A stretch of DNA of 64,000 bases from Verrucomicrobiales bacterium (GTDB lineage Bacteria > Verrucomicrobiota > Verrucomicrobiia > Limisphaerales > UBA11320): positions 62,001-126,000 of the forward strand of contig JAEUHE010000150.1 of the NCBI GenBank assembly GCA_016793885.1. Direction: 5' to 3'. Shown here piece after piece: positions 17,747 through 26,361 of the stretch. Positions within the stretch are counted from its first letter, which is position 1. Each line of letters starts with the position of its first letter. Under the pieces are notes generated by a model. The model made no database searches. It had not been told where the DNA came from and saw only the letters and a program-made list of their open reading frames with translations. The position numbers and the translations under genes are program-made.

Positions 17747-17762
17747 AGCTGGAAGAATGCCA
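17747..17762 (-). promoter_or_regulatory. sigma-54 promoter of the soluble YflT-like gene
   Basis: The minus strand reads TGGCATTCTTCCAGCT with GG-N10-GC spacing. The predicted leader is about 40 bases. The nearest enhancer-like cluster is about 190 bp upstream and is shared with the divergent TonB-receptor operon. Confidence 0.58.
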
Positions 17763-17947
17763 CTGACCGGGTGGTGAGACGCCTTCGGCTCCTTAGCGTT
17801 TTCGGGGCCCTCATCGCCATGATTTCCTTGCAGACCGCCCGGCTTCACCCGGCGCCCTCCCGTACTTCGCAACGATCTTGGCCTTCAACATGGTCCAGAC
17901 AACGGCACTCCGATCGTTACGCACCCTAGATAATCAAAAAGCACGGA

Positions 17948-17992
17948 TTGCAGGCTGCAATGCACCATGCAGAACGCTAGGGCGTTTTGCAT
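17948..17992. promoter_or_regulatory. cluster of three TGCA-palindrome enhancer-like sites
   Basis: The sites are TTGCAGGCTGCAA (17948, perfect arms), ATGCACCATGCAG (17960, sharing one base with the first) and GGGCGTTTTGCAT (17980). They lie between divergent sigma-54-like promoters at 17762 (minus) and 18066 (plus). Apart from the two promoters I see nothing else in 17697-18099. Confidence 0.6.
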
Positions 17993-18065
17993 GAGTCGCG
18001 CTGTCGCTTTTGACCGTTCCAGCGGAAACCTTCGGCGTTTTAGGGGGTGTCCTCTTCACGTAAAA

Positions 18066-18081
18066 TGGCACAGTGAAAGCT
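18066..18081 (+). promoter_or_regulatory. sigma-54 promoter upstream of the TonB-receptor operon
   Basis: TGGCACAGTGAAAGCT has the GG-N10-GC spacing and a good -24 half. It lies 75-120 bp downstream of the enhancer cluster. It could serve the small frame at 18100 or, with a 186-base leader, the TonB receptor at 18278. Confidence 0.58.
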
Positions 18082-18099
18082 CTTGCATCGAACCGAAAG

Positions 18100-18267
18100 A
18101 TGTACGACCAACGCGACCACCCTCTTGACAGCGGCGAGCGCGCTCGCGCCTTGACCCAGTTTTTCACAGAGGCGTCACGTGCTAATCAAGGTAACTTCGC
18201 TCAGGTAGCACTGGGCTATCCGGATTCCTTATCCATCTCGGCCGTGGGCGTTGTCCGGACATGTTGA
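18100..18267 (+). CDS. possible 55-residue leader protein
   Basis: This short open frame begins eight bases after the predicted sigma-54 transcription start and ends 10 bp before the TonB-receptor start. It is polar in its first half, with no signal or recognised motif. It could be a genuine small protein or simply open leader sequence. Confidence 0.25.
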   Translation: MYDQRDHPLDSGERARALTQFFTEASRANQGNFAQVALGYPDSLSISAVGVVRTC

Positions 18268-18277
18268 GAGAGGAGCT

Positions 18278-20212
18278 ATGAAGGGCGCCTCCTGGAGAAT
18301 AAGGTTGGGGCAGGGGATTCTAATCCGTTTGGGGTTGTGGCTTTTGCCCATCCATGGGTCGGCTCAGACTTCGGGCGTTACCAACCAGGTCGGGGAGGCG
18401 ATCCGCCGTCTCAAAGACATGAGCTTGGCTGAGTTGCTCGATGAGCGGGTCACCATCGTGTCAAAAACGACGGAGCTCTCGTCACAGGCCCCCGCAGCCG
18501 TCTTCGTGGTCACCGGGGAAGATATCCGCCGATCTGGAGCAACCAGCTTGCCTGAGGCCCTGCGATTGTCCCCCAACCTCTCTGTTGCCCAAGTGAACTC
18601 GAGCGAGTGGGCCGTGAGTGCTCGAGGTTTCAACAATACTCTCGCCAATAAGTTGCTGGTCATGATCGATGGGCGCACGATTTACACCCCGCTCTATGCC
18701 GGTGTCTTTTGGGATGCCCAGCATGTGCTGCTCGAGGATGTGGACCGCATCGAGGTCGTCAGTGGAGCGGGAGGCGCTCTCTGGGGAGCGAACGCCGTAA
18801 ACGGAGTGATCAACGTGATCACCCGCAGCGCAAAGGATACCCAGGGCACTTATATCACCGGCGGCGGGGGAAGCTTTCTCCAGGATTTCGGTGCGATCCG
18901 TTACGGAGCGGCGGCGTCCTCGAATCTCTTCTATCGGGTCTACGTTCAGCGGTTCGATCGGAATGAAACCTCCCTGGCGAACGGGCGATCCGCCCAGAAC
19001 GGCTGGGACCTGACGCAAGGAGGCTTTCGAACGGACTGGGACCTTTCCGAACTTAGCGCGTTCACCTTCCAAGGCGATTTTTACGGCGGCACCCAGAGCC
19101 GTCCCACGTCTTCCATTGGAATCGATGGACAGAATCTGCTCGGTCGCTGGACTCGACGTTACGCAAACGGAGCCGAGCTGAAGGTGCAGACTTACTTCGA
19201 TCGTACGTGGCGGGAGATTCCCAATGCGTTCGTGGAGGACTTAAAGACTTATGACATCGACCTGCAGCACCAGCTGCCTTTGGGGGAACGTCAGACCCTG
19301 GTCGTCGGGGGCGGGTATCGCTTGATGCAGGATCGCATCACCAACACGCGCGTGGCTGCTTTCCTCCCCCCCAATCGAGACCTACAGCTGGCGAGCGCGT
19401 TCTTCCAGGATGAGATCGAGTTGGTTCCTGAACGCCTCAAAACGACGCTGGGCGCCCGGATCGAGCATAACGATTACTCGGGTATCGAAGTGCAACCCAG
19501 CGTACGTCTGGCGTATATGCCGGCCGAGCGGCAGATTGTGTGGGCGGCAGTCTCAAGGGCCGTTCGGGCGCCCAGCCGCATCGATACCGACTACTACACG
19601 CCGGCGCCTCCCGTCCCGGTCGGGGTTCCTCGGTTGTCAGGCGGGCCTGGGTTCGAAGCCGAGGATCTCCTCGCCTATGAGCTGGGTTATCGCGTTCAGC
19701 CAACGGATCGCCTCCAGTTTTCCATCTCCCCTTACTATAACTTTTATAAGGATCTGCGCAGCTTGGACCTCATCGGGCCCGGAAGCTATGTGTTGGCAAA
19801 TCATTATCGGGGCGAAATCTGGGGTGTTGAGCTGACGTCCAAATATCAGCTGAGTGATAATTGGAGGATTCAAGGGGGTTACAACTACCTTCACAAGAAT
19901 CTCTGGCCGGATGGTCCGGGAGGGGTCAATGCCAGCGTGCGAGAGGGAAACGATCCGCAACACCAATTCTCCTTCCAATCCATCCTCAATCTTTGGAACG
20001 GGTTTCAACTGGATGCCACGGGTCGATTCGTGGATACCTTGGACAATCCCCGTGTGGACAGTTATTTCAGCATCGATGTGAGGCTGGCCTGGCAATACAA
20101 ACGGATGGAGTTCTCGGTTGTCGGCCAGAATCTTTATGATTCCAAGCACCCAGAATTTGGAACTCAGGAAATCCCGCGCAGCGTTTACGGAAAGATCACA
20201 TGGAGGTTCTGA
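18278..20212 (+). CDS. TonB-dependent outer-membrane receptor
   Basis: This is a 644-residue protein with an N-terminal signal segment, then a plug domain (AAVFVVTGEDIRRSG; SEWAVSARGFNNTLANKLLVMIDGR; VDRIEVVSGAGGALWGANAVNGVINVITR) and a beta-barrel ending in TWRF, as outer-membrane proteins do. The family imports siderophores, vitamins or glycans using TonB energy; the substrate is not evident. GAGAGGAG before ATG 18278 fixes the start. The stop overlaps the YfiR-like gene by 13 bp. Receptor, YfiR protein and hybrid kinase form one operon, suggesting sensing rather than simple uptake. Confidence 0.92.
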   Translation: MKGASWRIRLGQGILIRLGLWLLPIHGSAQTSGVTNQVGEAIRRLKDMSLAELLDERVTIVSKTTELSSQAPAAVFVVTGEDIRRSGATSLPEALRLSPNLSVAQVNSSEWAVSARGFNNTLANKLLVMIDGRTIYTPLYAGVFWDAQHVLLEDVDRIEVVSGAGGALWGANAVNGVINVITRSAKDTQGTYITGGGGSFLQDFGAIRYGAAASSNLFYRVYVQRFDRNETSLANGRSAQNGWDLTQGGFRTDWDLSELSAFTFQGDFYGGTQSRPTSSIGIDGQNLLGRWTRRYANGAELKVQTYFDRTWREIPNAFVEDLKTYDIDLQHQLPLGERQTLVVGGGYRLMQDRITNTRVAAFLPPNRDLQLASAFFQDEIELVPERLKTTLGARIEHNDYSGIEVQPSVRLAYMPAERQIVWAAVSRAVRAPSRIDTDYYTPAPPVPVGVPRLSGGPGFEAEDLLAYELGYRVQPTDRLQFSISPYYNFYKDLRSLDLIGPGSYVLANHYRGEIWGVELTSKYQLSDNWRIQGGYNYLHKNLWPDGPGGVNASVREGNDPQHQFSFQSILNLWNGFQLDATGRFVDTLDNPRVDSYFSIDVRLAWQYKRMEFSVVGQNLYDSKHPEFGTQEIPRSVYGKITWRF

Positions 20213-20808
20213 GACACGCTAGACACCTGCCGAGAGCATGGAGGCTTTTGCGTGAGGGAAGCCACCTCGCGCTTACGGGCCTGATGTGGATTGCCTTAAC
20301 CTGGGCGGCACCGTGGTCCATCGGCCAGGAGGTCTCGCGGGAGTATCAGCTGAAGGCGGTGTTGTTGTATAACCTGACTCAGTTTGTCGAGTGGCCGGCC
20401 TCCGCCTTTCCTTCTCCAGAATCGCCGTTTATTGTGTGTGTGGTGGGTCCGGATCCCTTCGGCGGTGCGCTGGATGAGGCGGTGCGGGCGGAACGGAGCA
20501 ACAACCGCCCCATCGTCATTCGTCGGATCAACCGAATTGAGGAGGCCGCTGACGCGCAAGTGGTGTTCTTCGGGCTCGCCCGGAGAAATGAAGTGGCCGA
20601 GGCTCTGAAACGAGTTCGAGGCCGTTCGCTGCTGACCGTGAGTGACTTCGACGGATTCCTGTCCTCTGGCGGGACCGTGCGGATGGCATCAACCCCGGAC
20701 CGCAAGATCAAACTCCGGGTCAATCTAGACAGTGCGAAAGCCAGCGGGCTCACGATGAGCGCCAAGCTTCTGCGAGTTTGCACGATCGTGCAGGCAGGAG
20801 ATGAGTGA
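20200..20808 (+). CDS. YfiR/DUF4154 family periplasmic protein
   Basis: This 202-residue protein has a signal segment around residues 25-45 and a YfiR-type domain: YQLKAVLLYNLTQFVEWP at the start, FIVCVVGPDPFG, and a C-terminal IKLRVNLDSAKASGLTMSAKLLRV. In Pseudomonas YfiR is a periplasmic repressor of a membrane signalling enzyme. Here it is translated between a TonB receptor and a membrane hybrid kinase with an extracytoplasmic sensor, so it may couple receptor state to the kinase. It overlaps the receptor gene by 13 bp; two bases separate its stop from the kinase ATG. Confidence 0.88.
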   Translation: MEVLRHARHLPRAWRLLREGSHLALTGLMWIALTWAAPWSIGQEVSREYQLKAVLLYNLTQFVEWPASAFPSPESPFIVCVVGPDPFGGALDEAVRAERSNNRPIVIRRINRIEEAADAQVVFFGLARRNEVAEALKRVRGRSLLTVSDFDGFLSSGGTVRMASTPDRKIKLRVNLDSAKASGLTMSAKLLRVCTIVQAGDE

Positions 20809-20810
20809 GC

Positions 20811-23081
20811 ATGCGATTCAGAGATTTTCCCATTAAGCGCAAATTAGTGGTGGTGAATCTGGCCACCAGCTTCTCGGTGTTGATCCTCACCTGTGTCGCC
20901 CTCTTCTCCTATGAGCTCCACAGCTACAAGGCTGCCAGCACCCGGGCCATCTCCACCATGGCGGAGCTGATCGCCGCGAACAGTGCCGCCGTGATTATTT
21001 TTGACGATAAAAAGCTGGCGGAGGAGCTGTTGTCAGGCCTGCGTGCTGAGCCGGAAATCGTCGCGGCCGCGCTCTTCGATCATCAGGGGCAGCTCTACGC
21101 TCGCTACCCCGCCCATCAAACCAACAACCCGATTGCTACCGCGGAAGTCCCGGATGGTGTCCTGTTCCAGGATAACTTCCTTACGATCGTCCGGGCGGTG
21201 GTGGAGGGCCATCGGCGGGTGGGTACTCTCATCGTCAAGGCGGACCTTTACGAGATGTACCGCCGGATGGGGGTGTATGGTTTGGTGATGCTCCTCGTGC
21301 TGGGCGGCTCCGGGCTCGTGGCGCTTTTCCTTTCGAACCTGTTTCAGCGAGGAATCTCTCAGCCCCTGCTCGACCTGGCCCAAACCGCCCGGGTGGTTTC
21401 CGCGCAGAAGGACTACTCCGTCCGTGTGTTCAAACAAAGTCAGGACGAGTTGGGAGTGCTTACCGAGGCGTTCAATTCGATGCTTGATCAGATTCAATCC
21501 ACCGATTCGGCGCTTCGCCAAAGTGAGGCCCGCCTGTCCGGCGTCTTTAATCAGGCGGGCGCTGGCATCGCCCAGCGCGACCTCTCCGGCCGGCTCACCC
21601 TCGTGAATGACCGGTTCTGCGAAATAACCGGACGCACCCGCGAGGAGCTGCTGCAGATGCGCATGGAGGACATCCTCCACCCCGAAGACTGGCCGCGGAG
21701 CGAAGCGTGTCTTCAGGAATTGATGAAGGGGCCAGCGCGGTCGGTCATCGAAGAACGCTGCGTTCGCCCGGGAGGCGAAGTGATTTGGATTCGCACGAGC
21801 CTTGTCGTTATTCGAGACGAAGCAGGCCGACCCCAATCCACTCTTGCCGTTTCGCAGGATGTGACCGAGCGAAAGCGTGCGGAAGAAGAGCTGGAGCGGG
21901 CGCGCGATACGGCGGAGCAGGCGAATCGAGCCAAGGATGACTTTTTGGCCGCCTTGTCCCACGAGTTGAGAACTCCCCTAAACCCCGTGCTCTTGCTCGC
22001 CAGTGAATCAGCAAACGATATGTCTCTACCGGCGGAGGTGAGGGCTGATTTTGCCACCATCGCGAAGAATGTGACGCTGGAGGCTCGCCTGATTGACGAT
22101 CTGCTCGACATTACCCGCATCACCCGGGGCAAACTCCCGCTCGATTTAAAGTCCATCGAGCTGCACTCTGTTCTGCTCGATGCCATCGCCACCGTCCGTC
22201 CGGAGGTCGAGCAGAAGGAGCTTCATCTTCACCTCGACCTCAAGGATAAAAACAGCTGGGTGATGGGGGATTCCGTCAGACTTCAGCAGGTTCTTTGGAA
22301 CGTCCTGAAGAACGCCATCAAGTTCACGCCGAAGGGAGGAGACGTTTGGGTCACCACGCGGCGGTCGGTCCTAACCCATCGTTCGGAGATTATCATATCG
22401 GATAATGGCATCGGCATCAGCGAGATCGAATTGGGTCGAATCTTCCAAGCTTTCAAGCAAGGGGAGCACGCCCGGTCCGGCAAAGCGCACTCCTTTGGCG
22501 GTCTGGGTTTGGGGCTGGCGATTAGCCGTCTCTTGATCGAACACCATGGCGGCACCATCGAGGCATCGAGCCAAGGACCCGAACAAGGAGCCATGTTCAC
22601 AATTACTCTTCCCTCGGAGCTGAAGCCGGCCCCCCTTGACACGTCCGCTCCCCTGCAGCCGGGTTCGGAGCCCCTATCCCCATCGTCGGCGGCTCCGTTG
22701 GCCATGAGCAGCCTCCTCCTCGTTGAGGATCATGATCCGACGCGACAGGCCCTTGAACAGTTGCTGGTTAGGCGTCGATTCCGGGTACGGTCGGCGGCCA
22801 CCTTGGAGGAAGCCCGCCGATGGCTCGCCAGCGAGTCATTTGACTTGGTGGTTTCGGACATCGGTCTGCCGGATGGGAGCGGCTGCGATCTGATGATCGA
22901 GGCTCGACGGGCGAACCCTCGCACGAGGGGCGTCGCGCTTACCGGTTACGGTATGGAAAAGGACGTTGCGTCCAGTGAGGAAGCGGGATTCTCTGCCCAT
23001 TTGATCAAGCCGGTTCGCATCGACATGCTAGAGGCCGCTTTGAGATCCATCGCGCTTTCGGACGACGCTGCTTCCCGCTGA
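20811..23081 (+). CDS. membrane hybrid histidine kinase (CHASE-type sensor, HAMP, PAS, HisKA, HATPase, REC)
   Basis: This kinase of about 756 residues has two membrane segments (about 15-35 and 150-175) bracketing an extracytoplasmic domain of the kind that follows YfiR genes (ELIAANSAAVIIFDD). Next come HAMP, a PAS (SGVFNQAGAGIAQRD), HisKA (LSHELRTPLNPVLLL), a HATPase (VLKNAIKFTP, SDNGIGISEIE, GGLGLGLAI) and a receiver with Asp in LVVSDIGLPDGSG. The kinase core closely resembles that of the kinase at 49606-52968. ATG 20811, 10 bp after GGAG, is preferred to GTG 20805. No DNA-binding output is attached. Confidence 0.9.
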   Translation: MRFRDFPIKRKLVVVNLATSFSVLILTCVALFSYELHSYKAASTRAISTMAELIAANSAAVIIFDDKKLAEELLSGLRAEPEIVAAALFDHQGQLYARYPAHQTNNPIATAEVPDGVLFQDNFLTIVRAVVEGHRRVGTLIVKADLYEMYRRMGVYGLVMLLVLGGSGLVALFLSNLFQRGISQPLLDLAQTARVVSAQKDYSVRVFKQSQDELGVLTEAFNSMLDQIQSTDSALRQSEARLSGVFNQAGAGIAQRDLSGRLTLVNDRFCEITGRTREELLQMRMEDILHPEDWPRSEACLQELMKGPARSVIEERCVRPGGEVIWIRTSLVVIRDEAGRPQSTLAVSQDVTERKRAEEELERARDTAEQANRAKDDFLAALSHELRTPLNPVLLLASESANDMSLPAEVRADFATIAKNVTLEARLIDDLLDITRITRGKLPLDLKSIELHSVLLDAIATVRPEVEQKELHLHLDLKDKNSWVMGDSVRLQQVLWNVLKNAIKFTPKGGDVWVTTRRSVLTHRSEIIISDNGIGISEIELGRIFQAFKQGEHARSGKAHSFGGLGLGLAISRLLIEHHGGTIEASSQGPEQGAMFTITLPSELKPAPLDTSAPLQPGSEPLSPSSAAPLAMSSLLLVEDHDPTRQALEQLLVRRRFRVRSAATLEEARRWLASESFDLVVSDIGLPDGSGCDLMIEARRANPRTRGVALTGYGMEKDVASSEEAGFSAHLIKPVRIDMLEAALRSIALSDDAASR

Positions 23082-23117
23082 ACGATTCCGGACGACTCGT
23101 GTCCGCCGCAACCCAGC

Positions 23118-23161
23118 TTGCAACCTGCAACGAGTCTCCGTGCGGATTGGGCAGTCTGCGA
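23118..23161. promoter_or_regulatory. paired TGCA-palindrome enhancer-like sites
   Basis: TTGCAACCTGCAA at 23118 (perfect arms) and GGGCAGTCTGCGA at 23149 have centres 31 bp apart. They lie about 80-115 bp upstream of the sigma-54 promoter at 23237. Confidence 0.62.
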
Positions 23162-23236
23162 AGACCTCAGCGCCGATTCCAGGACACGATGGCCGTAACA
23201 AGGCGATAAAACCAGGAATCGCCCGTCATATCGCGT

Positions 23237-23252
23237 TGGCACCTTACTAGCT
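23237..23252 (+). promoter_or_regulatory. sigma-54 promoter of the YqjD/YqjE operon
   Basis: TGGCACCTTACTAGCT differs from the promoter at 12991 at only three bases. The predicted leader is about 16 bases, ending with AAGGA before the ATG at 23279. Confidence 0.73.
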
Positions 23253-23278
23253 AGAGTGGGAATCGAAGGAACGCCGCA

Positions 23279-23596
23279 ATGAAAGAATCGCACTCAGCCT
23301 TGGCCGTCGAACCGCAGAGCGCGCGCTCGCCGGAGGCGGGTCCCGCTCGTGGCGAAGCCATTTATCGTTTCACGGATCGGACCGAGCCAAGGAGGCCACT
23401 ACACCTCGTGATGATCGTGAGGCTTGAGAACGACCGTCCTGTCCTGACCTCTGCAACGGCATCAGCGCACCGATCGGCAATCGAGATTATTCCCGGCGCC
23501 GCACTGGTGGATCTGGAACGTGAGCGCATCCCGGAGCGCGTTCCGGAACCCTTTAATTGTTTAGCCAGACTCATCATTCCTCATCCCAAACTTTAA
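23279..23596 (+). CDS. hypothetical soluble protein, first gene of the YqjD operon
   Basis: This 105-residue protein has AAGGA nine bases before its ATG. There is no signal or membrane segment and no family is recognised. It begins the transcript that continues into the YqjD-like gene 27 bp downstream. Confidence 0.6.
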   Translation: MKESHSALAVEPQSARSPEAGPARGEAIYRFTDRTEPRRPLHLVMIVRLENDRPVLTSATASAHRSAIEIIPGAALVDLERERIPERVPEPFNCLARLIIPHPKL

Positions 23597-23623
23597 CCGA
23601 CACAACCAGCCCCCAACCTTATT

Positions 23624-23923
23624 ATGAATTCACGTTACGAAACCCCCGCTGCGGTTCGACATGACGCCCATACTTTAGCCGAAGAAGCGAGAGCCCTGCT
23701 CCAGGCCACCGCGGATGTGGCCGACGAGAAGGTGGCCGAAGCCCGTAAGCGCCTGGAGAGCGCATTGGAACGAGGTCAAGACGTCATAGCCCTCGTTAAA
23801 GAACAAGCCACCGCCAGCGTCACGGCCGCTGACAAGCGCGTTCGGGAGAATCCATACGAAGCCATGGCGATCGCATTCGGATTGGGAGCGGTGCTCAGCT
23901 ATCTGATTACCCGACGTGGCTAA
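23624..23923 (+). CDS. ElaB/YqjD/DUF883 family membrane-anchored protein
   Basis: This is a 99-residue protein. A long amphipathic helix (about 10-75, heptad-rich EEARALLQATADVADEKV) is followed by the family signature RVRENPYEAMAIAFGLGAVLSYLI, a C-terminal membrane anchor. Relatives tether ribosomes or act at the inner membrane in stationary phase. It is followed immediately by a YqjE-like gene, the conserved YqjD-YqjE order. Confidence 0.88.
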   Translation: MNSRYETPAAVRHDAHTLAEEARALLQATADVADEKVAEARKRLESALERGQDVIALVKEQATASVTAADKRVRENPYEAMAIAFGLGAVLSYLITRRG

Positions 23924-23936
23924 CCAGGGGTCTGGC

Positions 23937-24326
23937 ATGGTCGAAAGCCCTTCCATTTTCCGAGAGATCCAGGGTCTGCTCAAGCGGTTCGGACGAGATT
24001 TGCTCGGCCTCGGACAGGTCCGGTTGGAGCTCTTCGTGGTGGAAATCCAGGAGGAACGAGAGCGTTGGATCGCAGCGTTTTTTCTCTCTTTGCTGGTGGC
24101 CGCGTTTGGCCTTCTGGCTGGCTTTTCGCTCACGATCGCAGTGGCGGTGCTCCTCTGGGAGCATTCCCCGGGGTATGCGCTGCTCATTCTCACTTCGGTC
24201 TACTCGCTGGCCGCCTTTCTTTATTATCGGCGATTGGCGAAAATGCGACGCGAGTGGTCCATCCTCCCGGAGACTCTGGGGCAGCTCCAGAAGGACCGCG
24301 AATGTTTAGAACGCTTGCTCAAGTGA
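23937..24326 (+). CDS. YqjE / phage-holin family membrane protein
   Basis: This is a 129-residue protein with an amphipathic N-terminal helix and two adjacent membrane segments (about 45-70 and 78-100), as in YqjE-type proteins. Despite the holin-family name there is no phage context. AGGGG precedes ATG 23937; GTG 23916, overlapping the YqjD stop, is an alternative start. The 3' end overlaps the next gene by 25 bp. Confidence 0.82.
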   Translation: MVESPSIFREIQGLLKRFGRDLLGLGQVRLELFVVEIQEERERWIAAFFLSLLVAAFGLLAGFSLTIAVAVLLWEHSPGYALLILTSVYSLAAFLYYRRLAKMRREWSILPETLGQLQKDRECLERLLK

Positions 24327-24670
24327 CTACTCTGGAATCGAGACGGCGGCTGCTGACTTCCACGGCCGAAGTTCAACGAAGGAACCTTGGCGAGAGCTGG
24401 GCCGGACTTCGTTCAGTGACGCAACTCGCAATAAGTGGCATTCGAAATGATGCCACGCGGGTTGGAAGCCTGGCCGCCGCCGGCACCGCGATCTGGAGTG
24501 CGATACGCCTCCTGCGCGGAACTCCTCAGGCGCCAGGATCAGCGAAACCTGGCGCGACGGTCTTTTCTCGTGCGTTGGGGTGGTTCAAGTTGGGCACCGC
24601 ATTATGGAACGGTCTGCGAAGCGGCGGGTCCAATCCTTCGAGCGGGTTCCGATCGAAATCCGATTTTTAA
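24302..24670 (+). CDS. YqjK-like hypothetical protein
   Basis: This 122-residue protein is basic and begins with a helix rich in Arg ([19 protein letters not shown]), followed by a moderately hydrophobic Ala/Gly stretch ([18 protein letters not shown]). Its position directly after YqjD- and YqjE-like genes is that of YqjK, and the length and N-terminal character fit. Sequence similarity alone is weak. AAGGA lies seven bases before ATG 24302. The frame extends further upstream inside YqjE, which I regard as non-coding. Confidence 0.6.
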   Translation: MFRTLAQVTTLESRRRLLTSTAEVQRRNLGESWAGLRSVTQLAISGIRNDATRVGSLAAAGTAIWSAIRLLRGTPQAPGSAKPGATVFSRALGWFKLGTALWNGLRSGGSNPSSGFRSKSDF

Positions 24671-24714
24671 AGTCCTGTCTGTTAACCCAAACAATCCGGG
24701 AGAAAGTTTCATTT

Positions 24715-24870
24715 ATGCTACGCTGGTCCTTGATTTTCTTGATCGTCGCCTTGGCTGCCGCCTTCTTGGGCTTCAGCGCTCTGGCCGGAACCGCTGCCAT
24801 GATTGCGAAGGTCCTCTTTGGTGTGTTTCTGATTCTATTCTTGGTGTCTTTGATTCAGAGAAACGCTTGA
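24715..24870 (+). CDS. DUF1328 (YtjA) small membrane protein
   Basis: This 51-residue protein has two membrane helices: [19 protein letters not shown], then the family motif [20 protein letters not shown]. YtjA-type proteins are of unknown function and are often induced by stress or stationary phase. It lies 44 bp after the YqjK-like gene and ends the operon. Confidence 0.9.
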   Translation: MLRWSLIFLIVALAAAFLGFSALAGTAAMIAKVLFGVFLILFLVSLIQRNA

Positions 24871-24924
24871 GCCAGGACCTTGGTTTGCCGCGGATGTCCT
24901 GGAGGTGACAGGCTTATCCGTCCG

Positions 24925-24962
24925 CCCACCACTCGGCCTCCCAGCCACAAGTAAGTGGTGGG
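24925..24962. terminator. hairpin between convergent operons
   Basis: A 9-bp perfect inverted repeat (CCCACCACT / AGTGGTGGG) with a 20-base loop lies between the DUF1328 stop and the stop of the sigma-54 regulator. There is no clear T-run, so this is a possible bidirectional terminator only. Confidence 0.4.
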
Positions 24963-24981
24963 GAGGCTCGACCAAACTGGC

Positions 24982-26349
24982 CTATTCCAAGCCAATCTTC
25001 TTGCGTTTCCGGTAGAGGGTGGCTTGATCGATGCCCAGCACCTCGGCCGCTTCCACCAAACTTCGGGTCCTAGCCAGAACCTGGCGAATGTGCTGCTCCT
25101 CTAGGGTCTCCAGAGAAATGAGCGTGCCGGCCGCCGCCGGGGTTGGGCTCTGCCCTGGGGCAGATCCGTCGGCGGAGCCATTGAGGTCGGCCGGGAGATC
25201 CTTAGGAAGGATCGCTTCTCCCCGCGAAAGAATGGCCGCCCGCTCGATCGCATTGCGCAATTCCCGAAGATTTCCCGGCCAGGAATGCGCAAACAGTCGC
25301 GCTACGGCATCCTCGGAAAAGCTGGAAATCGTGCGCCCACATTGCGCGGAGAAATGTTTCAGGTAGTGCTCGGCGAAACGGAGTAGGTCGTTCTGGCGGG
25401 CGCGCAGCGGCGGCATCTCCACCGCAATCACGTTCAGACGGAAGTAAAGGTCCTCCCGAAAGGCTCCTTCGGCTACGCGTTTCCTCAGGTCGCGGTTGGT
25501 TGCGGCGATCACACGCACGTTCGCTTGGCGGGTAACGTTCTCGCCCAACCGTTCGTACTCTCGCTCCTGCAGCAGGCGAAGTAGTTTCGGCTGGATCTCC
25601 ATGGGTAGATCGCCGATCTCGTCCAGGAACAACGTGCCTCCCTCCGCCGCCTTGGTCTTGCCCCAATGATCTTTGAGCGCTCCCGTGAACGAGCCTTTGA
25701 CGTGGCCGAAGAGCTCGCTCTCGAGAAGCTCCTTGGAAAGGCTGGGGCAACTGATGGTCACGAAAGGCTTGTCGGCGAGGTGGCTGCCTTGATGAACCGC
25801 TCGAGCCGCGACGCTCTTCCCGGTGCCGCTCTCGCCGAGAATCAGGATGGATGCCGGCGTCGGCGCGGCCCGCATCAGCACCTCCATGACTTCGCGCATC
25901 AAGGGCGTGGTGAAATCGAAGATGGGCTCCGCGTTCTGCGACTTGGTCTCGATCACCTCCCGTTCCAGCTTTTCGATCTGCTGGCCGAGCTGCCGAAACC
26001 GCTGTACTCGAGCGAGCACGGTGTGCAGTTGCTCGCGCAGGAAGGGCTTCTCCAAGTAATCGGCCGCGCCTCTCCTCATCGCCTCCACGGCTGTTTTGAC
26101 GCTTCCTTGAGCGGTGAATAGGATCACCGGCAGGGCGGGGAATTGCTTCTGGATTTCCACCAGCACCTCTAGCCCGCTTTCCTGGCCAAGATTGAGATCC
26201 AGCAGCGCCGCATCGAACTTGTCCTCCTTGAGCCGGGCCAGCCCGCCCTGCCCGGAAGCCACGCCTTCCGCATAGTGCCCCTCATCCTCGATGACAAAAC
26301 AGGTGGCGTCGCGGAACGTTCTATCGTCGTCGATTACCAGAAAGTCCAT
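24982..26349 (-). CDS. NtrC-family sigma-54-dependent response regulator
   Basis: This 455-residue protein has a receiver (Asp51 in ALLDLNLG), an AAA+ ATPase and a Fis-type helix-turn-helix. The ATPase has Walker A GESGTGKS (172-179), the sigma-54 contact loop GSFTGA (219-224) and Walker B LFLDEIGD (240-247). The C-terminal HTH is [24 protein letters not shown]. All residues needed to activate sigma-54 RNA polymerase appear intact. It lies at the end of an operon with two histidine kinases. It is the obvious candidate to bind the TTGCA-N3-TGCAA sites that accompany sigma-54 promoters across the window, including one set upstream of its own operon. Confidence 0.95.
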   Translation of the reverse strand: MDFLVIDDDRTFRDATCFVIEDEGHYAEGVASGQGGLARLKEDKFDAALLDLNLGQESGLEVLVEIQKQFPALPVILFTAQGSVKTAVEAMRRGAADYLEKPFLREQLHTVLARVQRFRQLGQQIEKLEREVIETKSQNAEPIFDFTTPLMREVMEVLMRAAPTPASILILGESGTGKSVAARAVHQGSHLADKPFVTISCPSLSKELLESELFGHVKGSFTGALKDHWGKTKAAEGGTLFLDEIGDLPMEIQPKLLRLLQEREYERLGENVTRQANVRVIAATNRDLRKRVAEGAFREDLYFRLNVIAVEMPPLRARQNDLLRFAEHYLKHFSAQCGRTISSFSEDAVARLFAHSWPGNLRELRNAIERAAILSRGEAILPKDLPADLNGSADGSAPGQSPTPAAAGTLISLETLEEQHIRQVLARTRSLVEAAEVLGIDQATLYRKRKKIGLE

Positions 26350-26361
26350 AGTGTTTGATAT

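Noticed and set aside
17871-17883. A GCAA...GGCC arrangement on the minus strand near 17.87 kb
   Set aside because: The spacing between the two halves is 11 bp, not 10.
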